From Flavobacteriales bacterium (GTDB taxonomy: Bacteria; Bacteroidota; Bacteroidia; Flavobacteriales_E; Vicingaceae): a DNA stretch of 9,086 bases. The notes below the pieces were generated by a model. The model did no database searches, was not told the DNA's origin, and saw nothing but the letters and a program-made list of their open reading frames with translations. Shown piece after piece: positions 6,332-9,086 of the stretch; position 1 is the stretch's first letter; every line of letters begins with the position of its first letter. A program made the translations under genes and the position numbers. Location of the stretch: NCBI GenBank assembly GCA_016763135.1, contig JAESUI010000107.1, positions 1 through 9,086 on the forward strand. Reading direction: 5' to 3'.

Positions 6332-6601
6332 ATGGCTGAAAATACATCAGAGATTAGATATTTAACTCCTCCTAATATTGAGTTGCATAGAGAGAAGTAT
6401 TGTAGATTTCAAAAAAATAGAATTAAATATATTGATTATAAAGATGAAAAATTCTTATTACAGTTCGTAAATGAGCAAGGTAAATTATTGCCAAGAAGAA
6501 TTACAGGTACATCTTTAAAGTATCAAAGAAAAGTTTCGCAAGCTGTAAAAAGAGCGAGACATTTGGCATTAATGCCTTACGTAGCTGATATGCTTAAATA
6601 A
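6332..6601 (+). CDS. rpsR: 30S ribosomal protein S18
   Basis: bS18 partners bS6 on the 30S platform. The 89-aa product contains the S18 core: YCRFQKNRIKYIDYKDEKFL (about 23-42), then LLPRRITGTSLKYQRKVSQAVKRARHLALMPY, which is diagnostic. Length is slightly above the E. coli protein (75 aa) because of an N-terminal extension (residues 1-20), common in this phylum. A single cysteine, C24, is present. The start context is A-rich with no Shine-Dalgarno sequence. It ends 16 bp before rplI, and the Shine-Dalgarno of rplI begins two bases after its stop codon, so translation of the two could be coupled. Confidence 0.97.
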   Translation: MAENTSEIRYLTPPNIELHREKYCRFQKNRIKYIDYKDEKFLLQFVNEQGKLLPRRITGTSLKYQRKVSQAVKRARHLALMPYVADMLK

Positions 6602-6603
6602 TT

Positions 6604-6610
6604 AGGAGGA
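6604..6610 (+). promoter_or_regulatory. Strong Shine-Dalgarno sequence before rplI
   Basis: AGGAGGA ends seven bases before the rplI ATG, an ideal position. It is the only clear Shine-Dalgarno sequence in front of a gene in this window. That stands out because Bacteroidota ribosomes are reported to sequester their anti-Shine-Dalgarno tail and mostly ignore such sites. Confidence 0.85.
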
Positions 6611-6617
6611 ACTTAAG

Positions 6618-7088
6618 ATGAAAGTAATATTAAAAGAAAATAAAGAACACTTAGGCTTTAAGGATGAGGTGATTGAAGTTAAAAACGGATACGCTAGAAA
6701 TTTTTTATTACCAAAAGGAATAGCTTCTTTAGCTACTCCTTCAGCAATTAAAATGCTAGAAGAAAACTTAAGACAGAGTGCTGTTAAGAATAAAAAAATC
6801 CAAGATGAGGCTCAAACAACTGCTGACGCTCTAAATGAGATAGTAATAAAAGTATCTGTGAAAGCTGGAGAAAAAGGAAAGATTTTTGGTTCTGTAACTA
6901 CAGCTCAAATTGCTGATGCAATTAATAAAGCTGGTCATAAGGTTGATAAAAAATATATTAAAATTAAAGGAGATGCTATTAAAAATCTAGGTTCTTACGA
7001 AGCTTCTATTAGGTTGCATAAAGATGTAACTGCAGAGGTTAAGTTTGATGTAGGTGCAACTGCTGACAAGAAGAAAGAGAAAAAATAA
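6618..7088 (+). CDS. rplI: 50S ribosomal protein L9
   Basis: bL9 binds 23S rRNA near the L1 stalk with its N-terminal domain and projects a second domain through a long helix. The 156-aa product starts MKVILKENKEHLGFKDEVIE and has the L9 signature G13...V18...NGYARNFLLPKGIA (23-36). The connecting helix is at about 41-78 and the C-terminal domain at about 80-148 (KAGEKGKIFGSVTTAQIADAI region), ending in a lysine-rich tail. Length is normal (E. coli 149 aa). It is the last gene of the rpsF operon and is followed 20 bp later by a strong terminator. It has an unusual Shine-Dalgarno sequence. Confidence 0.97.
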   Translation: MKVILKENKEHLGFKDEVIEVKNGYARNFLLPKGIASLATPSAIKMLEENLRQSAVKNKKIQDEAQTTADALNEIVIKVSVKAGEKGKIFGSVTTAQIADAINKAGHKVDKKYIKIKGDAIKNLGSYEASIRLHKDVTAEVKFDVGATADKKKEKK

Positions 7089-7108
7089 TTAGTATATAAT
7101 TTTTTATA

Positions 7109-7138
7109 AAAGGTCTCAAGTTGTTGAGACCTTTTTTT
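7109..7138 (+). terminator. Intrinsic terminator of the rpsF-rpsR-rplI operon
   Basis: AAAGGTCTCAA (7109-7119) and TTGAGACCTTT (7124-7134) form a perfect 11-bp stem with a GTTG loop, continued by T through 7138. The A/T flanks make it usable in both directions. It cleanly separates rplI from the rimP promoter, which begins 24 bp further on. Confidence 0.93.
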
Positions 7139-7161
7139 ATGTCTAATTTCTTGTATTGCTG

Positions 7162-7192
7162 TTTGCAGAAACGAAATATTTGGCTATATTTG
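7162..7192 (+). promoter_or_regulatory. Predicted promoter of the rimP-nusA-infB operon
   Basis: TTTG (7162-7165), 19 bases, then TATATTTG (7185-7192) match the Bacteroidota consensus. The transcript start is expected near 7196-7199, giving a leader of about 57 nt. This promoter rules out translation of rimP from the in-frame TTG at 7156, which lies upstream of it. Confidence 0.8.
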
Positions 7193-7230
7193 TACCAACG
7201 AAATATGACAGACAAATTGAGGGAACGAAA
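7170..7230 (+). repeat. Three AACGAAA repeats spaced exactly 27 nt
   Basis: AACGAAA occurs at 7170-7176, 7197-7203 and 7224-7230. The first two copies extend to AACGAAATAT. One lies in the promoter spacer, one at the predicted transcript start, and one in the 5' arm and loop of the leader hairpin. The regular spacing suggests binding sites but could be chance in a short region. Confidence 0.45.
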
Positions 7231-7246
7231 AGTTCCCTTTTTCTTT
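7220..7246 (+). terminator. Terminator-like hairpin in the rimP leader (possible attenuator)
   Basis: AGGGAAC (7220-7226) and GTTCCCT (7232-7238) form a 7-bp stem with a GAAAA loop, followed by TTTTTCTTT through 7246. This is an intrinsic terminator shape, placed about 20 nt after the predicted transcript start and 9 nt before the rimP ATG. Premature termination here would control the whole operon. I see no alternative antiterminator pairing in the short leader. Confidence 0.65.
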
Positions 7247-7254
7247 GCAAAAAA

Positions 7255-7722
7255 ATGATTACAAAAGAGCAGGTACACAATTTAATAGAAGACAGACTTG
7301 AAGAAAGCAATTGTTTTGTTGTTGATCTTGAAATTAAAGAGGGTAATGCTATTTCATTAGAGATTGATAGTATGGACGGAATTACTGTTCAGGACTGTAT
7401 GAGTTTTAGTAGAGCTGTTGAACATAATTTGGATAGAGAGGTTGAAGATTTTGCTTTACAAGTTTCTTCCCCTGGGTTAGATAAACCTTTTAGAGTAAGG
7501 GAACAATACTATAAGAATATTGGTAGAAAAGTAAAGGTTGTTCCAGTTGAGGGAACTGTTGTGAAAGGAGAATTGAAAGAAGTAAATGAAGATGAAATTA
7601 TAGTTGAATATTCTTACAAAGAAAGGATTGAAGGAAGAAAGAAGAAAGAGACTATAATTAAACAAGAGAAAATAAAATTTAATAATATAAAAGAAACAAC
7701 GATAATAATATCGTTTAAATAA
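7255..7722 (+). CDS. rimP: Ribosome maturation factor RimP
   Basis: RimP assists assembly of the 30S subunit. The 155-aa product begins MITKEQVHNLIEDRLEES, with the N-terminal alpha/beta domain to about 78 and the SH3-like domain after it. The family motif VSSPGLDKPFR is at 70-80. The second domain (RKVKVVPVEGTVVKGELKEV) is followed by a lysine-rich tail. The ATG at 7255 is preferred: it gives normal family length, while the upstream in-frame TTG at 7156 would place the start inside the promoter. It has an A-run and no Shine-Dalgarno sequence ahead. It is the first gene of rimP-nusA-infB, the order widely conserved in bacteria, with nusA 12 bp downstream. Confidence 0.95.
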   Translation: MITKEQVHNLIEDRLEESNCFVVDLEIKEGNAISLEIDSMDGITVQDCMSFSRAVEHNLDREVEDFALQVSSPGLDKPFRVREQYYKNIGRKVKVVPVEGTVVKGELKEVNEDEIIVEYSYKERIEGRKKKETIIKQEKIKFNNIKETTIIISFK

Positions 7723-7734
7723 ATAACCAATAAG

Positions 7735-8976
7735 ATGGAAAGTTTAAGTTTAATAGATTCGTTTCAGGAATTTAAAGAATTCAAAGACATTGATAGAGCA
7801 ACGCTAATGAATATTTTAGAAAGCGTTTTTAGAAGCACTATTAAAAGAAGATATGGAGATGATGATAATTTCGATTTTATCGTAAATGTAGATAAGGGAG
7901 ATTTGGAAATTTGGAGAAACAGAGAGATCGTTTATGATGGAGAAGTTGAAGATGAGAATAAAGAAATTTCTTATGCTGATGCTATATTAATTGAACCAGA
8001 TTTTGAAATTGGAGAAGAAGTTTCTGAGGAAGTAAAGATGGAAGATTTTGGGCGAAGAACAGTTTTGTCGTTACGTCAAAATTTGATGTCTAAAATCATG
8101 GAATTAGAAAAAGATAATATTTATGCTTCATATAAAGATAGAGTTGGTGATTTAATTACTGGAGAAGTCTATCAAGTGTGGAAAAGAGAGATGTTAATTT
8201 TGGACGATGATGATAATGAATTAATCCTTCCAAAAACAGAACAAATTTCTAATGATAGATTTAGAAAGGGAGATAGCGTAAGGGCGGTTGTGGTGAAAGT
8301 TGAAATGAAAAACAATAAGCCATTAATTATTTTATCAAGAACATCACCATTGTTTTTAGAGCGTTTATTTGAATTAGAAGTTCCTGAGATTTATGATGGT
8401 TTAATTACTATTAAAAAGATTGTAAGAGCACCAGGTGAAAGAGCAAAAGTTGCTGTAGAATCTTATGATGATAGAATTGATCCTGTTGGGGCTTGTGTAG
8501 GAATGAAGGGTGCAAGAATCCATGGAATTGTAAGAGAGTTGAGAAATGAAAATATTGATGTAATAAATTATTCTGGAAATACAGAATTATTTATTCAAAG
8601 ATCTTTGAGCCCAGCAAAAGTTACGGCAATTAAATTGGATAGAGAAAAAATGACTGCAGAAGTGTTTTTAAAGCCAGATCAAGTTTCATTAGCTATTGGT
8701 AGAGGTGGTTTTAATATTAAATTGGCAGGTAAGCTGGTTGGTTATGATATTGATGTTTATAGAGATGTTGATGAAGGTGATGTGGATGATGTTGCATTAA
8801 GCGAATTTTCAGATGAAATAGAAGCATGGGTAATAGAAGAATTGAAATCTATTGGATGTGATTCTGCAAAAAGCGTATTAGAGAATACTGTTGAAGATTT
8901 AGTGAAAAGAACTGATTTAGAAATTGAAACAGTTGAAGATGTAATGAGCATCTTGAAGCAAGAATTTGAAGATTAA
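7735..8976 (+). CDS. nusA: Transcription termination/antitermination factor NusA
   Basis: NusA binds RNA polymerase and nascent RNA, affecting pausing, termination and antitermination. The 413-aa product has the N-terminal polymerase-binding domain at about 1-130. The S1 domain is at about 135-202 (VGDLITGEVYQVWKREML onward). KH1 has GMKG at 256-259 (VGACVGMKGARIHGIVREL) and KH2 has GRGG at 322-325 (SLAIGRGGFNIKLA). An acidic linker at about 345-362 leads to a short helical tail (363-413) that resembles a single helix-hairpin-helix unit. The two full acidic repeats of the 495-aa E. coli protein are absent, which is normal for many phyla. It follows rimP by 12 bp without a Shine-Dalgarno sequence and precedes infB by 51 bp. 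NusA may regulate its own operon through the leader hairpin. Confidence 0.97.
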   Translation: MESLSLIDSFQEFKEFKDIDRATLMNILESVFRSTIKRRYGDDDNFDFIVNVDKGDLEIWRNREIVYDGEVEDENKEISYADAILIEPDFEIGEEVSEEVKMEDFGRRTVLSLRQNLMSKIMELEKDNIYASYKDRVGDLITGEVYQVWKREMLILDDDDNELILPKTEQISNDRFRKGDSVRAVVVKVEMKNNKPLIILSRTSPLFLERLFELEVPEIYDGLITIKKIVRAPGERAKVAVESYDDRIDPVGACVGMKGARIHGIVRELRNENIDVINYSGNTELFIQRSLSPAKVTAIKLDREKMTAEVFLKPDQVSLAIGRGGFNIKLAGKLVGYDIDVYRDVDEGDVDDVALSEFSDEIEAWVIEELKSIGCDSAKSVLENTVEDLVKRTDLEIETVEDVMSILKQEFED

Positions 8977-8993
8977 AAGAAAATATATACTTT

Positions 8994-9008
8994 AGTATTA
9001 TTAATACT
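8994..9008 (+). repeat. Small inverted repeat between nusA and infB
   Basis: AGTATT (8994-8999) and AATACT (9003-9008) form a 6-bp A/T-rich stem with a 3-nt loop. No T-run follows, and no promoter of the consensus type is seen in this 51-bp gap, so infB is probably read from the rimP promoter. Functional meaning is doubtful. Confidence 0.3.
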
Positions 9009-9027
9009 GATTGAAAAGAGCAAATAA

Positions 9028-9086
9028 ATGGCTGGAGGAGTAAAAAGATTAAGCAAAGTAGCAAGAGAATTTAATGTTGGGATACA
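9028..9086 (+). CDS. infB: Translation initiation factor IF-2, N-terminal start only (cut by the window)
   Basis: IF-2 is the GTPase that brings initiator tRNA to the 30S subunit. Only 19 codons are visible: MAGGVKRLSKVAREFNVGI. The KRLSKVAREFNVGI stretch matches the conserved N-terminal helix of Bacteroidota IF-2 (R-L-x-K-V-x-R-E-F-N), and the position after nusA is the standard one. No GTPase motif is in view, so the call rests on this short match and gene order. The upstream bases are A-rich with no Shine-Dalgarno sequence. Confidence 0.88.
   Translation, partial: MAGGVKRLSKVAREFNVGI

Noticed and set aside
7156..7254. In-frame 5' extension of rimP from TTG at 7156.
   Set aside because: It would start upstream of the promoter -33 box and add 33 residues without family support; the ATG at 7255 gives normal RimP length.
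7039..7278. Open frame of 79 codons on the minus strand across the rplI terminator and rimP promoter.
   Set aside because: It runs through a strong terminator, a promoter and the 3' end of rplI, and its composition is that of antisense A/T-rich DNA.
8757..9064. Two minus-strand open frames (8757-8951, 8849-9064) over the end of nusA.
   Set aside because: They are antisense to intact nusA and infB coding sequence, serine- or leucine-rich, with no other support.

Overview
The window reads as a stretch of core chromosome from a low-GC member of the Bacteroidota, most likely a flavobacterium-like lineage. The support is: promoters of the Bacteroidota type (TTG or TTTG, 19 bases, TAnnTTTG) in front of three operons; start codons in A/T-rich context mostly without Shine-Dalgarno sequences; an S16 protein with the long alanine/glutamate-rich tail seen in this phylum; an M16 protease of the ~970-residue type found there; and a DnaX C-terminal tail of the kind I associate with Bacteroidota. 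No mobile element, tRNA, rRNA or CRISPR array is visible.

Layout. The left part is on the minus strand: rpsP (S16, cut by the left edge, with a 99-bp tandem repeat in its tail), preceded by its own promoter and leader hairpin; then a terminator; then a probable two-gene operon dnaX - M16 protease running toward rpsP. A 217-bp divergent intergenic region separates dnaX from the right part, which is on the plus strand: the operon rpsF-rpsR-rplI (S6, S18, L9) ending in a strong terminator, then the operon rimP-nusA-infB (infB cut by the right edge) with a promoter and a terminator-like hairpin in its leader.

The most notable point is dnaX. The frame that starts at 5747 stops at 4629 after 372 codons, just past a run of nine A on the coding strand. 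The -1 frame is open from that run for 244 more codons to 3904 and carries the expected tau tail. The locus therefore looks like a gamma/tau pair made by slippage on A AAA AAA, with the short form in the zero frame and the full-length tau (614 aa) made by the shift. An A9/A10 sequencing error is the main alternative.

Other points are regulatory: 5'-terminal stem-loops at the same offset from the promoter in rpsP and rpsF, a likely attenuator before rimP-nusA, a 27-nt-spaced AACGAAA repeat at the rimP promoter, and an unusually good Shine-Dalgarno sequence before rplI. Functionally the window is housekeeping: ribosomal proteins, 30S assembly (RimP), transcription elongation/termination (NusA), translation initiation (IF-2) and the replicative clamp loader. 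The M16 protease is the one gene without an obvious tie to these.
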